From assembly GCA_019638385.1 (NCBI GenBank), contig JAHBTW010000006.1, forward strand, positions 62,001 through 126,000: a DNA stretch of 64,000 nt, in the 5' to 3' direction. Positions 25,112 through 33,463 of this stretch are shown here, one piece after another. Source of the DNA: Saprospiraceae bacterium (GTDB taxonomy: Bacteria; Bacteroidota; Bacteroidia; Chitinophagales; Saprospiraceae). Positions within the stretch are counted from its first letter, which is position 1; each line of letters opens with the position of its first letter. The notes beneath the pieces were generated by a model, which saw only the letters and a program-made list of their open reading frames with translations, was not told the origin of the DNA and searched no databases. The position numbers were made by a program, and so were the translations under genes.

Positions 25112-25459
25112 TTACCCCTCCTCTATCCCTTCCTCCCGCATCAGTTCCAGCCCGTATTCGCGTATGGTGTTGATGATCGGAATCACCGCTCTCCCTTTTT
25201 CGGTGAGGCTGTATTCTGTTTTGGGCGGCACCTGGGCATACACCTTTCGATCAATGTAGCCGTCGGCCTCTAACTCCCGCAACTGTGTGGTCAACATTTT
25301 ATCGGAGATGTGATGAATGGCTTTGCGCAGCTCGCCGTAGCGCAAGGTTTTGCTTTTGAGCCGCCACAGGATGGGCATTTTCCACACGCCGCCGATCCGG
25401 CTCATGGCCAACTCAACGGGGTTGTAATACACCTTTCCTTTGTAAATGAAGTCCGGCAT
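25112..25459 (-). CDS. HxlR/DUF24-family transcriptional regulator
   Basis: A 115-residue winged-helix regulator: I-G-G-V-W-K-M-P-I-L-W-R-L near 21-33, K-T-L-R-Y-G-E-L-R-K-A-I recognition region, and S-D-K-M-L-T-T-Q-L-R-E-L-E wing. In redox-sensing members a Cys precedes P-V-E near the N-terminus; here the position is Asn (Y-N-P-V-E-L), so thiol sensing is unlikely. It is divergent from the MFS transporter leader and convergent with the bestrophin gene. Its target is unknown. Confidence 0.88.
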   Translation of the reverse strand: MPDFIYKGKVYYNPVELAMSRIGGVWKMPILWRLKSKTLRYGELRKAIHHISDKMLTTQLRELEADGYIDRKVYAQVPPKTEYSLTEKGRAVIPIINTIREYGLELMREEGIEEG

Positions 25460-25650
25460 AGGTTGAATTTTTGGGAATGAAATGCCTTTGAGTACAAGAT
25501 GGTTGCGGGTAAGCTATGCCGAAATATAGCCATGACAGCCTTCGACGGGGTTCAGTCGCCGTACTATCGCTATGGAAGAAAAGAATTACAAAACAATAGT
25601 TGGAAACCTTACCCCCGGCGGTTATTAATCCCTACAAAGATTTTTTTTTC

Positions 25651-25767
25651 AAAACATTTGCATGGAGTTTGAAATTACTCCTATATTGCCTCCCGTTAGG
25701 ATAAACGACGGCGGTCGGGCACTTGGGCGCAGTCGTTCAAACGGAATCCGAAACCAATGCAAGTTTT
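25651..25767 (+). ncRNA. Candidate structured leader RNA (three-way junction) before the MFS gene
   Basis: In the 413-bp gap before the transporter, complementary segments fold into three helices. P1 is AAAAC+TTGCAT (25651-25655, 25658-25663) with ATGCAAGTTTT (25757-25767). P2 is GGAGT/ACTCC (25664-25668/25677-25681). P3 is GGAT+AACGAC (25699-25702, 25704-25709) with GTCGTT+ATCC (25732-25737, 25746-25749). TGCC at 25687-25690 can also pair with GGCA (25718-25721) in the P3 loop. A terminator follows 38 bp later and the gene 36 bp after that. The order aptamer, terminator, gene is that of a transcriptional riboswitch. I recognise no known class; the rest of 25460-25650 shows nothing further. 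Confidence 0.4.
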
Positions 25768-25805
25768 TATTTTATCTTCATAATAACAGTCGGGTGATTT
25801 CTTAC

Positions 25806-25839
25806 AAGAGCGAAGCAACGTTTTGGCTTCGCTCTTTTT
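25806..25839 (+). terminator. Intrinsic terminator inside the MFS leader
   Basis: AAGAGCGAAGC (25806-25816) pairs perfectly with GCTTCGCTCTT (25826-25836) around 9 nt and is followed by T5. It points toward the transporter, whose start is at 25874, so it would stop transcription before the gene. No gene ends just upstream. UCGUUC at 25733-25738 (3' side of P3) can pair with GAGCGA at 25808-25813 and so act as an anti-terminator. Confidence 0.7.
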
Positions 25840-25873
25840 CTTTGCCAAATCCAACACACAAAAACCAACATTC

Positions 25874-27385
25874 GTGAAAAAGAAGCCTGATCTCACTTTC
25901 TGGCAAATCTGGAACATGAGTTTCGGATTCCTCGGTATTCAATACGGCTTCGGCTTGCAGCAGGCCAACATGAGTCCAATATACCGGTACCTTGGGGCAG
26001 AGGAGGCCAATATTCCGGGCCTTTGGCTGGCCGGCCCGCTCACGGGGTTGCTGCTCCAGCCAATCATCGGCGCACTGTCCGACAAGAGTTGGTCGCCGCG
26101 ATGGGGTCGCCGCAAACCGTACGTCTTTTTTGGCGCCATAGCCGGCAGTATTGCCATGGTGATGATGCCCAACTCCACCTCGGTATTCATGGCCGCCTGC
26201 CTCATGTGGCTGCTCGATGCCGGCCTGAACTCTTCCATGGAGCCTTTTCGCGCTTTTGTGGGCGACTTGCTGAATGCCAAACAACGCCCCGTCGGTTTTT
26301 CTGTACAGTCCTTTATGGTGGGATTCGGCCAAACTCTGGCCAACTTAATGCCGTTCATTCTGCCGCTTATCGGCATCTCAATGGTCCTTACTCCCGACCA
26401 ACTTGACACGGCCAATAGCATTCCCAACTCCGTTCGCTATCCGTTCTACATCGGAGCTGCTGCCATTCTGATCACCGTTTTATGGACGATGTACACCACC
26501 AAAGAGTACCCCCCGGAAAACGACGAGTACAAAAAAAAGGCTGTTTTTACCGCCGAACAAAAGAGAGGCATCCGCTTCTGGCACCTGGCATTGACCATCG
26601 GCGCTGCATTGATGGGCGGTTTTTTTGCGTGGCAAAAAATCGGCCTCACATACGGCTTAGTCTGGATGGCGGGTATTTTTGGGGTGGTATATTTGCTATT
26701 GCTACTGCCTGTTTTTAAAGAGATTCTCGCACCGCTTTCTGAAATGCCCCCTGCCATGCGCCAATTGTGGTGGGTCAAATTTTTTACCTGGTACGGCTTG
26801 CCTCTGATGTGGCAGTATTTGTCTTTGGCTGTGGCCAAATATGCATACAACGCGCCCAATGCGGAAGCTGCGGGCTTTGAGGATGGCAAAAACTGGGGCA
26901 ATCTCTGCTTTGCCATGTTCAGCATTACCTGTTTTACAATTTCCATTTTCATGCCGCGCATCTCGCGCATGATCGGAAGCCGCCGTGGCACGCACGCACT
27001 GTTTCTCACCATCGGTGCATTCGGCTTTTTCGCCACGCTCCTGTCCAATGACAAAATGATATACCTCGGCGGCATGGCACTGGTCGGATTGGCCTGGGGG
27101 TCTATCATGTCTATGCCTTATTTGATGCTTGCCAACGCGGTTTCCAAAGAGCGCATGGGGGTATATATGGGCATTTTCAACGGCTTCATTTGTATTCCTC
27201 AATTTATCAACATGCTCACCGTCCCGTTGTACTACAAGTCCTTTCTTGGAGACGATCCGCGAAATGCCTTAGTGCTGGCGGGGGCTTGTCTGCTATTGGC
27301 CGCAGCCTCCAATTTCCTGATAAAGGAACGACATGCAGATGAACTGCCCGAACAGGTCGTATCTCCTGCCGGAGGACATTCGTGA
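25874..27385 (+). CDS. MFS transporter, SLC45/maltose-type
   Basis: A 503-residue, 12-segment major facilitator. The N-terminus (K-P-D-L-T-F-W-Q-I-W-N-M-S-F-G-F-L-G-I) and the loop 2-3 motif D-K-S-W-S-P-R-W-G-R-R-K-P-Y are those of Bacteroidota maltose/oligosaccharide permeases related to SLC45 sucrose carriers. The GTG at 25874 is chosen; the alternative TTG at 25823 would read through the terminator hairpin. Proton-coupled sugar uptake is likely. No glycosidase or SusCD genes are nearby. Expression is probably controlled by the leader and terminator upstream. Confidence 0.85.
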   Translation: MKKKPDLTFWQIWNMSFGFLGIQYGFGLQQANMSPIYRYLGAEEANIPGLWLAGPLTGLLLQPIIGALSDKSWSPRWGRRKPYVFFGAIAGSIAMVMMPNSTSVFMAACLMWLLDAGLNSSMEPFRAFVGDLLNAKQRPVGFSVQSFMVGFGQTLANLMPFILPLIGISMVLTPDQLDTANSIPNSVRYPFYIGAAAILITVLWTMYTTKEYPPENDEYKKKAVFTAEQKRGIRFWHLALTIGAALMGGFFAWQKIGLTYGLVWMAGIFGVVYLLLLLPVFKEILAPLSEMPPAMRQLWWVKFFTWYGLPLMWQYLSLAVAKYAYNAPNAEAAGFEDGKNWGNLCFAMFSITCFTISIFMPRISRMIGSRRGTHALFLTIGAFGFFATLLSNDKMIYLGGMALVGLAWGSIMSMPYLMLANAVSKERMGVYMGIFNGFICIPQFINMLTVPLYYKSFLGDDPRNALVLAGACLLLAAASNFLIKERHADELPEQVVSPAGGHS

Positions 27386-27392
27386 TATATCC

Positions 27393-27432
27393 ATAGCTGC
27401 GAGCTACGAGTTATGAGCTTCGAGTGGTGCAG
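27393..27432. repeat. GAGCTnCGAG-family hairpin repeat, copy 2
   Basis: AGCTGCGAGCTACGAG followed by a degenerate TTATGAGCTTCGAGTGG, in the 53-bp gap between the convergent MFS and glycosyltransferase genes. It is the shortest and least symmetric copy; AGCTGC can pair with the GCAGCT at its right end. Confidence 0.55.
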
Positions 27433-27438
27433 CTTTGT

Positions 27439-28569
27439 TCACAGGCGCGCCATACCGGCGCAGAGGCGCTCATACACCACCTCCGCCGCTCGATCCCAGG
27501 AGAATCGGAGGCGCTGTGTGCGGCCGTTTTCTATGAGCGTTTGCCGCAAGGCTGCCTCTTCCCACAGGCGGGTCATTCCCCCGGCAATGGCTTCGGTAGA
27601 ATTGGGGTCAACCAACAGGCCCGCATCGCCGGCCACTTCGGGCATAGAGGATACATTGGAGCTGAGCAGCGGCGTATCGCAATGCATGGCCTCCAGCAGC
27701 GGCACGCCAAACCCCTCAAACAAAGACACATACGTGAGCGCGAGCGCCGCGCCGGTGAGCCGGGGCAGTTCGGCGTCGGGCACATAGCCGACAAAGAGAA
27801 TGTCGTCCCGACTGCGGGCAGCGTGGTAGGCGCCGTGCAGTTCGCCGGTTTGCCAGGCCATGCGCCCGGCGAGCAGGAGTTTGGCCGGTGCGCCGGTTTG
27901 GGTTTTGAATTGATCGAACGCGCGGATGAGCCGGGCCACGTTTTTGCGCGGGTGCATAGCGCCGAGGTAAAAAAAGTAAGCTTGTCCGCCGGCGTACCGG
28001 TTGCGCACTTCCGCCTTTTCTGATTCCGCCAGAGGTTGAAATGCCGGATCGCAGCCGTTGCAGGCCACGGCTATTTTTTCAGCGGAGATGCCGTATTGGC
28101 GGCGGATGTCCTGCGCCGTATATTCCGAAACGGATACAATCTGCTGTGCCCGTTGCAGGTAGCGTGGCACAAAATGCGCATAGTAGCGGCTCACCAAAGG
28201 CGGCGTAGCGTCCGGGAAATGAACGTGCGCCAGATCGTGTACGACCATCACGGTGGGTACCTCGCTGCGCAGCGAGCAATACCCGTCGGGCGAAAAAAAG
28301 ACATCGGCCCCGCAGCGGCGCAGCGCGCGCGGAACCGCCCATTCAAACCAGGCATACCACAACAACGGATGTCGGGCCGGCGGTGCCAGTACCACGGGGC
28401 GCACATTGGACGCCGGCACAAAAGCCGGATCGAAGGGCCGGTCGAAAAAGAAAAAAAACTCGTGTTCGGGATGTTGTACCGCCAGTCGTCGCGCAATCTC
28501 CCAGGTGAAGCGCCCGATGCCCTCCATGCGGTGAGGCAGCAAAAATCGGGTGTTGACGGCTATGCGCAT
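27439..28569 (-). CDS. Glycosyltransferase family 4 (GT-B fold)
   Basis: A 376-residue retaining glycosyltransferase. The N-terminal domain opens with M-R-I-A-V-N-T-R-F-L and the acceptor loop E-G-I-G-R-F. The nucleotide-sugar domain has Y-L-G-A-M-H-P-R-K-N near 202 and the E-x7-E motif E-G-F-G-V-P-L-L-E-A-M near 285. It transfers a sugar, perhaps to a surface glycan. No other glycan genes flank it. Its start overlaps the end of the DUF2200 gene by 10 bp. Confidence 0.9.
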   Translation of the reverse strand: MRIAVNTRFLLPHRMEGIGRFTWEIARRLAVQHPEHEFFFFFDRPFDPAFVPASNVRPVVLAPPARHPLLWYAWFEWAVPRALRRCGADVFFSPDGYCSLRSEVPTVMVVHDLAHVHFPDATPPLVSRYYAHFVPRYLQRAQQIVSVSEYTAQDIRRQYGISAEKIAVACNGCDPAFQPLAESEKAEVRNRYAGGQAYFFYLGAMHPRKNVARLIRAFDQFKTQTGAPAKLLLAGRMAWQTGELHGAYHAARSRDDILFVGYVPDAELPRLTGAALALTYVSLFEGFGVPLLEAMHCDTPLLSSNVSSMPEVAGDAGLLVDPNSTEAIAGGMTRLWEEAALRQTLIENGRTQRLRFSWDRAAEVVYERLCAGMARL

Positions 28570-28925
28570 CTCAAAATCTTTTCCATCTTTTTACCTTTCG
28601 CTAATTCGTCCACTAACTTGTCAAGATACCGGACTTGTTTGGTTATTGGATTTTCAATTTCTTCTATCCGATAGCCACAGATTACGCCCGTTATCAGATG
28701 AGCGTTGTTGTTCAATTTTGCGCGCTGGAAGAATGTTTCAAATGTTGCGTTCTCGTCAATTAGTTCTTTTATTTTCTCGTTGTCAAAGCCGGTCAACCAC
28801 TCTATAACTTGGTGCAACTCTACTTTTGTCCTGCCTTTGCGCTCCACTTTTGTAACGTAGTGCGGATAGACGGAAGCAAAAGTCATTTTTGCCATTCGTT
28901 CATCGTGTTCGGGCGTTATTTTCAT
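28560..28925 (-). CDS. DUF2200 family protein
   Basis: A 121-residue protein recognised as DUF2200 from M-K-I-T-P-E-H-D-E-R, A-S-V-Y-P-H-Y-V-T-K-V and E-W-L-T-G-F. The start at 28925 matches family N-termini; an earlier in-frame ATG (28952) adds nine residues. Its G+C is visibly lower than neighbouring genes, which suggests transfer. It ends in I-L-R-C-A within the start of the glycosyltransferase gene. The family function is unknown. Confidence 0.85.
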   Translation of the reverse strand: MKITPEHDERMAKMTFASVYPHYVTKVERKGRTKVELHQVIEWLTGFDNEKIKELIDENATFETFFQRAKLNNNAHLITGVICGYRIEEIENPITKQVRYLDKLVDELAKGKKMEKILRCA

Positions 28926-29085
28926 ATTGTTTGTTTGACTGTTTGAGTTCATTTTTATTTGCAAAATGTTGTCAGGTCCTCTAGTTTGCCTGTGGGCGTA
29001 CACCCCTTTGCATCCTTCCGGTTTCAGTGTGTTTCTGACTCTGGCAAAGCTAATGCCGTATGGGCAAAAATAGCTACTATTTCTC

Positions 29086-29093
29086 TACCTTTG
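29086..29093 (+). promoter_or_regulatory. -7 promoter element of pheS
   Basis: TACCTTTG fits TAnnTTTG, 22 bp before the pheS ATG at 29116. Confidence 0.55.
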
Positions 29094-29115
29094 CGCCCTC
29101 ATATCATTTTGATTT

Positions 29116-30141
29116 ATGCTGTTCAACCAAGTCAACGACATCATTGCCGAGATCGCGCAGGCCGCGCCTCAATCGCCGGAAGCGCTGGAGCAATTCCGCA
29201 TCCGGTACCTCGGCTCCAAAAATGTGATCAAGGCGCTCTCTGCCGAAATCCGCAATATCCCCAACGAGCAAAAACGCGACTTCGGGCGGCTCGTCAACGA
29301 GGCCATCCAATCGGCGGAAGCCAAATTTCAGGCACTCAAAACCCAATTGGAAGCTGCCGCCGAAGAGAGCAGCGCCGCTGCCTTAGACCTGAGCGCACCC
29401 GGCGAACCGCTCGTGTGGGGCACGCGCCACCCCATCACCATCACCATGAACCGCATCATCCGCATCTTCGAGCGCATCGGATTCGTCATTGCCGAAGACC
29501 GCGAAATCGAGGACGACTGGCACAACTTCACCGCGCTCAACACGCCCGAAGACCACCCCGCCCGCGATATGCAGGACACTTATTACCTGCGCGGCAGCGA
29601 TTCCCTGCTCCTGCGCACCCACACCTCTTCCGTGCAGGCGCGCCTCATGGCCGTACAACAACCGCCCATTCGCATCATTGCGCCGGGTCGCGTGTATCGC
29701 AACGAAACCATCTCGGCGCGCTCGCACTGCCAGTTTCATCAGGTCGAGGGTTTGTATGTGGACGAGGGCGTGTCCTTTGCCGACCTCAAACAAACGCTGC
29801 TGTATTTTGCCAAAGAAATGTTCGGCGCTACCCAAATCCGCCTGCGCCCCTCCTTTTTCCCCTTTACCGAACCCAGCGCCGAAATGGACGTATATCTCGG
29901 CACGGATACGGAAGACAACTACCGCCTCACCAAAGGCACCGGCTGGCTCGAAATACTCGGCTGCGGCATGGTGGACCCCAAAGTGCTTGACAACTGCGGC
30001 ATTGATTCCGAAAAATATACCGGTTTCGCATTCGGCATGGGCATCGAACGGCAGGCCATGCGCCTGTTTGGAATTAATGACATCCGGTTGTTGTTTGAAA
30101 ACGACGTCCGGTTCCTCAAGCAGTTTGGAACGGTTGTGTGA
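29116..30141 (+). CDS. pheS: Phenylalanyl-tRNA synthetase alpha subunit
   Basis: 341 residues, the usual length. An N-terminal coiled-coil tRNA-binding region (1-100, with R-Y-L-G-S-K-N) is followed by the class II catalytic core: W-G-T-R-H-P-I-T near 96, the Phe pocket with H-Q-V-E-G-L-Y-V-D at about 210, and motif 3 G-F-A-F-G-M-G-I-E-R at 304. The enzyme is an alpha2-beta2 heterotetramer; the pheT beta subunit is not in this window, so the two are unlinked here, as in many Bacteroidota. Confidence 0.95.
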   Translation: MLFNQVNDIIAEIAQAAPQSPEALEQFRIRYLGSKNVIKALSAEIRNIPNEQKRDFGRLVNEAIQSAEAKFQALKTQLEAAAEESSAAALDLSAPGEPLVWGTRHPITITMNRIIRIFERIGFVIAEDREIEDDWHNFTALNTPEDHPARDMQDTYYLRGSDSLLLRTHTSSVQARLMAVQQPPIRIIAPGRVYRNETISARSHCQFHQVEGLYVDEGVSFADLKQTLLYFAKEMFGATQIRLRPSFFPFTEPSAEMDVYLGTDTEDNYRLTKGTGWLEILGCGMVDPKVLDNCGIDSEKYTGFAFGMGIERQAMRLFGINDIRLLFENDVRFLKQFGTVV

Positions 30142-30186
30142 TAGCTGCGAGCTACGAGCTGCGAGTTTTTCAAGCGTTACTCGCCA
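30142..30186. repeat. GAGCTnCGAG-family hairpin repeat, copy 3
   Basis: AGCTGCGAGCTACGAGCTGCGAG directly after the pheS stop, continuing to the complementary ACTCGC and ACTCGAAGCT. Unlike the other copies it lies between tandem rather than convergent genes, and a further element sits in its right part. Confidence 0.6.
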
Positions 30187-30188
30187 AC

Positions 30189-30307
30189 TCGAAGCTAACG
30201 CCACGCAGGGCGTGGTCATAATTAAACTTACATTTTCTAACGATAAGCTATCCGCTACGGGCCATATACTCACAACTCGAACCACGCCTCGGCGTGGTCG
30301 AAGCTAA
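30189..30307. mobile_element. Possible short mobile segment bounded by CCACGC palindromes
   Basis: A 99-bp segment between pheS and hisS is flanked by direct copies of TCGAAGCTAA (30189-30198 and 30298-30307). It carries a palindrome near its left end, CCACGC-AGG-GCGTGG (30201-30215), and one at its right end, CCACGCC-TC-GGCGTGG (30282-30297). Two palindromes around an unrelated A+T-richer core resemble REP doublets or a very small MITE. The right-hand palindrome recurs at 57786-57801. The direct repeats might simply be units of the surrounding repeat family. Confidence 0.4.
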
Positions 30308-30321
30308 AAGTCAAAACAAGC

Positions 30322-31665
30322 ATGAAACCCTCCATACCCAAGGGCACGCGCGATTTCAGCCCCGAACAGGTTTTCCGGCGCAACTACATTTTCGGCATAG
30401 TGCGGGAAGTATTCGAGCGCTACGGCTATCAGCCCATCGAAACGCCTTCGATGGAACTGCTCTCCACCCTCACCGGCAAATACGGCGAGGAAGGCGACCG
30501 ATTGTTGTTTAAAGTATTGAACAACGGCCCGTTTCTGGACAAAGCCGACCAAGCCGCGCTCCAGGCCCGCGATTCGCGCAAGCTCATTTCCTCCATCGCC
30601 GAAAAAGGGCTGCGCTACGACCTCACCGTGCCCTTTGCCCGCTATGTGGTGATGCACCAACACGAGTTGAGTTTTCCGTTCAAACGCTACCAGATACAAC
30701 CCGTGTGGCGCGGCGACCGGCCGCAGCGGGGCCGCTTTCAGGAGTTTTATCAATGCGACGTGGACGTGGTAGGCTCGCCTTCGCTGATGTACGAGGCGGA
30801 ATTGGTGCAAATTTACGATGAGGTGTTCCGGCGTCTGGGGCTGGAGGTGGTCATCAAATTCAACAACCGAAAAGTGCTGTACGGCATTGCGGAAGCTGCC
30901 GGCATCCCCGATCAGTTTGCAGATATGACCGTTGCCATTGACAAGTTGGACAAAATCGGGCCGCAGGGCGTGCGCACCGAAATGCTCCAGCGCGGCATTC
31001 CCGAAACGGCGGTTGATACCATAGAAAAAATTCTCGCCGTTACCGATCCGCTCGCGCTCAAGCCGCTGTTTGCCGATAGCCCGGAGGGACTGAAAGGCTT
31101 CGAGGAAATAGAAACTTTTTACACCTATTTTAATCCGGCACAGGCGGCTAATGAAGTACGTTTCGACATCACGCTGGCGCGCGGCCTCTCCTATTATACC
31201 GGTTGCATTTTCGAAGTGCAGGCCAAAGGCGTGGAAATGGGCAGCATCGGCGGCGGCGGTCGCTACGACAACCTCACCGGCGTATTCGGCCTCGAAGGCG
31301 TATCGGGCGTGGGGGTGTCTTTCGGCGCGGATCGCATTTACATCGTCTTGGAAGAACTCGGCCTTTTTCCGCCCAATACCGCCGGTAGCCTGCGCCTGCT
31401 CTTCGTCGCATTCGACGAGGCGGCGCACCGCTATGCCTTCCAATGCCTCAATCGGGTGCGCGCCGCCGGCATCAATGCCGAACTCTATCCCGAACCGGCC
31501 AAGCTGAAAAAGCAAATGAATTACGCCAACAATCGGAGCGTGCCCTTCGTGGCGCTCATCGGCGATGAAGAAATGGCCGCAGGGCAGGTAACGCTCAAAA
31601 ACATGGAGACGGGCGAGCAGGAGCGGCTGACGCTGGAGGAGGCGATTGTACGGCTGAAATTGTAG
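30322..31665 (+). CDS. hisS: Histidyl-tRNA synthetase
   Basis: 447 residues. Class II motifs are clear: P-K-G-T-R-D-F at 5-11, motif 2 in Y-Q-I-Q-P-V-W-R-G-D-R-P (about 122), His-specific A-R-G-L-S-Y-Y-T-G near 286 and G-G-G-G-R-Y-D-N-L near 311, then an anticodon-binding domain from about 355. A single-copy housekeeping gene. The stop is convergent with the MmcQ-like gene. Confidence 0.95.
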   Translation: MKPSIPKGTRDFSPEQVFRRNYIFGIVREVFERYGYQPIETPSMELLSTLTGKYGEEGDRLLFKVLNNGPFLDKADQAALQARDSRKLISSIAEKGLRYDLTVPFARYVVMHQHELSFPFKRYQIQPVWRGDRPQRGRFQEFYQCDVDVVGSPSLMYEAELVQIYDEVFRRLGLEVVIKFNNRKVLYGIAEAAGIPDQFADMTVAIDKLDKIGPQGVRTEMLQRGIPETAVDTIEKILAVTDPLALKPLFADSPEGLKGFEEIETFYTYFNPAQAANEVRFDITLARGLSYYTGCIFEVQAKGVEMGSIGGGGRYDNLTGVFGLEGVSGVGVSFGADRIYIVLEELGLFPPNTAGSLRLLFVAFDEAAHRYAFQCLNRVRAAGINAELYPEPAKLKKQMNYANNRSVPFVALIGDEEMAAGQVTLKNMETGEQERLTLEEAIVRLKL

Positions 31666-31701
31666 GAAGACACATCGGCTATGGAATCTCGCCGGCATTC
31701 A

Positions 31702-32052
31702 TCACGCAGTATCCAGTGTCCGCTGGTCTTTTTTCGGCAATTTTGCTTTCACTAAGTCGTACGCTTGTCGCAAATATCCAGCCCATTCCGGGTCGGTGAG
31801 GCAATCAAAATCCGTTGCCTGCACCCATTTGAATTTCGCCCCGCCATACGGTGCGGGCACGATGCCGGGGCGTTCGCATATTTCTTCAAACACCTCGTCG
31901 GCTACTTTAAAATTGGCCCGGTCCAGATTTTTCAAATTGGAAGAACAAAAGACCTTCCCCAGCACCATGAAGCAGAGCTGATCGCCATATTTGACGCCTT
32001 CGCTCGTGCCCGGCAGAGAGAGACAAAACGCGCGCAGTGTTTCGATGTCCAT
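31702..32052 (-). CDS. MmcQ/YjbR family protein
   Basis: A 116-residue protein of the MmcQ/YjbR fold (CyaY-like): M-D-I-E-T-L-R-A-F-C-L-S-L-P-G-T at the start and R-P-G-I-V-P-A-P-Y near 61. Members are proposed to bind DNA, but a firm role is not known. It begins 3 bp after the stop of the NADP-binding protein, so the two form an operon. Confidence 0.88.
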   Translation of the reverse strand: MDIETLRAFCLSLPGTSEGVKYGDQLCFMVLGKVFCSSNLKNLDRANFKVADEVFEEICERPGIVPAPYGGAKFKWVQATDFDCLTDPEWAGYLRQAYDLVKAKLPKKDQRTLDTA

Positions 32053-32055
32053 TCG

Positions 32056-32706
32056 CTACACTTTCAACACCTTGTATGCGTGCATCCATTGGTTGTGCCG
32101 GAAACCGGGGATGCACCACAGGATGCACAGCGGCTCAATGGCCCGGGCCGCTTCCACGGCGCCCATGTCTTCCGTTTCCCAACCGAACTGATCGAGAATG
32201 TAGCGCACCTCGTCTTTGGCATTGTCGTCGTTGCCGCAGATAAACATGCTCGGCGCGCCGCCTTTGAGGTGCGGATTGACCATGAGCGCGCTGCCCACAC
32301 AACTGAATGCCTTCACGAAGTTGACGGTCGGGTATTTGTTTTGCAAACGCTCCATGAGCGAATCGTTGGGGCCGGTAAAAAATTGAAGTACCCCGTTTAT
32401 CGGTGGGGCTTCTGCGATCGGGTTGGTCACGTCTATGACGGTTTTGCCGTTGAGTACGGGCAGGCCGGCCATGTCTAAAGCCGATTCGGCCACACGGCCG
32501 GCTACGGCAAGCACAATAATATCGGCATGGCGGGCGGCATCAGCAAAAGAACCGACGGTTGCTTTGGCGCCCTCGCCTTTGTGCCATTCGGCGAGTTTGC
32601 CGGCGTCGCGGGTGCCGATAACCACTTCATATCCGTGGCGTAGAAAGCCGGTCCCCAGCGTGCGGGCCACGACGCCGGAGCCGATGATGCCTATTTTGTT
32701 TTTCAT
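32056..32706 (-). CDS. NADP/F420-binding reductase-like protein
   Basis: 216 residues. The Rossmann motif is I-G-I-I-G-S-G-V-V-A at 4-13 and the phosphate-binding region V-V-I-G-T-R-D suits NADP. The fold resembles NADPH:F420 reductases and pyrroline-5-carboxylate reductase-like proteins (V-I-D-V-T-N-P near 96). The start at 32706 places the motif at the N-terminus. An exact substrate is unknown and F420 is not expected in this phylum. First gene of a two-gene operon. Confidence 0.82.
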   Translation of the reverse strand: MKNKIGIIGSGVVARTLGTGFLRHGYEVVIGTRDAGKLAEWHKGEGAKATVGSFADAARHADIIVLAVAGRVAESALDMAGLPVLNGKTVIDVTNPIAEAPPINGVLQFFTGPNDSLMERLQNKYPTVNFVKAFSCVGSALMVNPHLKGGAPSMFICGNDDNAKDEVRYILDQFGWETEDMGAVEAARAIEPLCILWCIPGFRHNQWMHAYKVLKV

Positions 32707-32880
32707 GATGCGGTTGTTTTGGTATAGTCGCAAAGTTCGGAAAAAATACCCGCATAAACGGCAAGCACTTCTGTCATTCAGCCCGAGATCGGCACAGAAG
32801 GAAATGCGTTTAGGGCTATAGCGACTTCATACGTTTCATGCCGCTTTTTTTATAAATTTACAGGAACATTGACAACCGAC

Positions 32881-33399
32881 ATGCACATCGTCCTCATAGC
32901 AGCAATGGGCCGCGACAACGCCATCGGCGTGCAGGGCAACCTGCTCTGGCACTTGCCGGCCGATCTCGATTTTTTTTATCGCCAAATAGAAGGCTGCCTG
33001 TTGTTGAGCGGCCGACGTTCCTACGATTCGCCGCAAGGCAGGGAGATGTTTACGCCGGAGCGCCCGGTCATTGTGGTCACGCGCGATGCCGGTTTTCGAC
33101 CGCGGCCCGGCGCCACGGCGTCGGCATCGGTGGAGGAGGCGATCCATTGGGCCGAAGCCTCCGGGGCGCCCCGGCTCTGTGTATTGGGCGGCGCCGACAT
33201 TTACCGCCAAACCATCGGCATGGCCCACGAACTCATCCTCACAGAAGTGCAGGCCGTCTTCCCGCAAGCCGACCGCTTTTTCCCAGCCGTTGACCCCGCC
33301 GTTTGGCAAGAACTGCGGCGCGAAGAACACGCCCGCGATGCAGAAAATGCCTGGGATTTTGCTTTTGTATGGTACCGGGTCAGGGGAGGACTTAGGTAG
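32881..33399 (+). CDS. folA: Dihydrofolate reductase
   Basis: 172 residues. M-H-I-V-L-I-A-A-M-G-R-D-N-A-I-G at the N-terminus, the folate-loop W-H-L-P-A-D-L-D-F-F, the NADPH site S-G-R-R-S-Y-D and the V-L-G-G-A-D-I-Y motif near 103 are all present. It reduces dihydrofolate with NADPH. ATG 32881 is used; a TTG four codons earlier is less likely. No thyA lies beside it, unlike in many genomes. A hairpin repeat starts at its stop codon. Confidence 0.92.
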   Translation: MHIVLIAAMGRDNAIGVQGNLLWHLPADLDFFYRQIEGCLLLSGRRSYDSPQGREMFTPERPVIVVTRDAGFRPRPGATASASVEEAIHWAEASGAPRLCVLGGADIYRQTIGMAHELILTEVQAVFPQADRFFPAVDPAVWQELRREEHARDAENAWDFAFVWYRVRGGLR

Positions 33400-33454
33400 C
33401 TACGAGCTGCGAGTTCATGCAGACTCGTAGCTCACAACTCAAAGCTCGCAGCTC
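33400..33454. repeat. GAGCTnCGAG-family hairpin repeat, copy 4
   Basis: GAGCTGCGAG (33404-33413) pairs with CTCGCAGCTC (33445-33454), and CTACGAG with CTCGTAG between them. The repeat fills the 64-bp gap between convergent folA and the PorP/SprF gene. Confidence 0.65.
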
Positions 33455-33463
33455 CTAAAACCC

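Noticed and set aside
25681-25770. tRNA-like segment with a TTCAAAC stretch before the MFS gene
   Set aside because: No acceptor stem or anticodon arm can be formed; a leader fold explains the pairing better.
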